The notes below the pieces were generated by a model that did no database searches, had not been told where the DNA came from, and saw only the letters and a program-made list of their open reading frames with translations. From the NCBI GenBank assembly GCA_013002105.1, contig JABDKS010000629.1:1-5559 (forward strand): a DNA stretch of 5,559 nt, written 5' to 3'. Of this stretch, positions 4,854-5,559 are shown in pieces; the first letter of the stretch is position 1, and the number at the start of each line of letters is the position of its first letter. The DNA comes from Pirellulaceae bacterium. GTDB lineage: Bacteria > Planctomycetota > Planctomycetia > Pirellulales > Pirellulaceae. The translations under genes were made by a program, and so were the position numbers.

Positions 4854-5559
4854 ATGGATGACATTGACCGTCCCGATCGTGGGGCGGTCGCCGCCGGTTG
4901 CCTTTCTTTTCTTTTTGCCATGTTGCCAGAACAACGTACAGAAACGTACCAGCAGACGATGGTCTCAGGTTGCGACCGCCGGCTGCGGCCGGGATCCGAC
5001 GGATTGAACGTCTACGGTGCGGCGGTACACCCGCGGGCCGCAATTCCGCTCAGTTCCTGTACCTGTTCGTCACCATCGGAGCGCGCGTTCACCGCCGGCA
5101 AAAGAGTTTTCGAGCAGCTTCGATGCACCACGGATCGCTCGGTCACGGTTCCCAACGTCCTGACGCGTGTTCGAGACACAATCCGTCGATGCCTTGAATT
5201 ACCACCGGATACTGAGATCGCGCTGACGCCGTCGGGAACCGATGTTGAACTGCTAGCTCTTGCGTTGATTGCCGGTACCGATGACCGCGAAATCGTGAAT
5301 ATCATCGTCGGTCCGCATGAAGTCGGCAGCGGAACACTCCGTGCCGCGTCGGCGTGTCACTACGATACGCGATTGCCGCGCGGCTGTGAGGCGGTGATTG
5401 GCGAACCGGTCAATGCGGCGTTTGCGTCACGCGTCACGATCGAACGGGTCGACGTGAGAGATCAACGGGGCAGAATCTTGGCGGCCGCGGAAGTCGACAT
5501 CGCCGTCACAGAAATGGTTGCCGCTGCCGTCGCGCGGGGGGCCCAAGTCGTCTTACATC
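4854..5559 (+). CDS. Putative PLP-dependent fold-type I enzyme, N-terminal part (cut by the right edge)
   Basis: An open frame runs from the ATG at 4854 to the window end (235 codons seen). From that start, residues 52-55 read NVYG, 66-73 LSSCTCSS, 117-132 PPDTEIALTPSGTDVE and 153-161 GPHEVGSGT. An SGT(D/E) turn after a short strand, followed by a helix, is what fold-type I PLP enzymes use to hold the cofactor phosphate, as in class V aminotransferases and cysteine desulfurases. The PLP lysine would lie beyond the edge, so the assignment is unproven. Later ATGs at 4920 (residue 23) and 4959 (residue 36) are alternative starts; none has a good ribosome site, and the stretch before 4920 is a pyrimidine tract. 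I prefer 4854 because it is only 10 bp after the ATP-grasp stop, suggesting one transcript, but residues 1-45 look little conserved. No signal peptide is obvious. Confidence 0.65.
   Translation, partial: MDDIDRPDRGAVAAGCLSFLFAMLPEQRTETYQQTMVSGCDRRLRPGSDGLNVYGAAVHPRAAIPLSSCTCSSPSERAFTAGKRVFEQLRCTTDRSVTVPNVLTRVRDTIRRCLELPPDTEIALTPSGTDVELLALALIAGTDDREIVNIIVGPHEVGSGTLRAASACHYDTRLPRGCEAVIGEPVNAAFASRVTIERVDVRDQRGRILAAAEVDIAVTEMVAAAVARGAQVVLH

Noticed and set aside
4157..4921. Leftward open frame of 254 codons opposite the ATP-grasp gene
   Set aside because: It is antisense to a well-supported gene with recognisable catalytic motifs and shows no motif of its own.

Overview
The window looks like chromosomal DNA from an environmental bacterium, most likely a member of the Planctomycetota (Pirellulaceae-like). 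That placement rests on moderate GC, long low-density intergenic stretches, weak or absent Shine-Dalgarno sites on several genes, and the style of the sensor kinase and the receiver-only regulator. It is an inference and was not tested by a search.

Left part (1-2288, minus strand): a two-gene two-component operon. The upstream gene is a complete 634-residue membrane histidine kinase. Its first ~125 residues form a three-helix domain that lines up with the ethylene-binding domain of plant ETR1 and cyanobacterial ethylene receptors, including the Asp and the Cys-x-x-x-His copper site. It continues as coiled coil, two PAS domains, HisKA (His421) and HATPase_c. Its stop codon overlaps the start of a receiver-only response regulator (Rcp1/CheY-like, Asp64) that runs off the left edge. 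The kinase has no receiver of its own, so the regulator is its obvious phosphorylation partner.

Middle (2289-3532): a ~350-bp divergent intergenic region with several short perfect palindromes, then a 145-residue basic hypothetical protein on the plus strand (2635-3072), then ~460 bp without a convincing gene but with several small inverted repeats.

Right part (3533-5559, plus strand): a 436-residue ATP-grasp protein resembling the sugar-transfer-associated ATP-grasp group, with an extra low-complexity C-terminal tail. Ten bases later comes an open frame that leaves the window at the right edge. Its visible part resembles the N-terminal half of a fold-type I PLP-dependent enzyme. The two are probably co-transcribed and may form a small uncharacterised ligase/PLP pathway.

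The most notable item is the ethylene-receptor-like kinase: the core metal ligands are kept, but several secondary residues known to matter in ETR1 are replaced. No mobile elements, CRISPR arrays, rRNA or tRNA genes were found.
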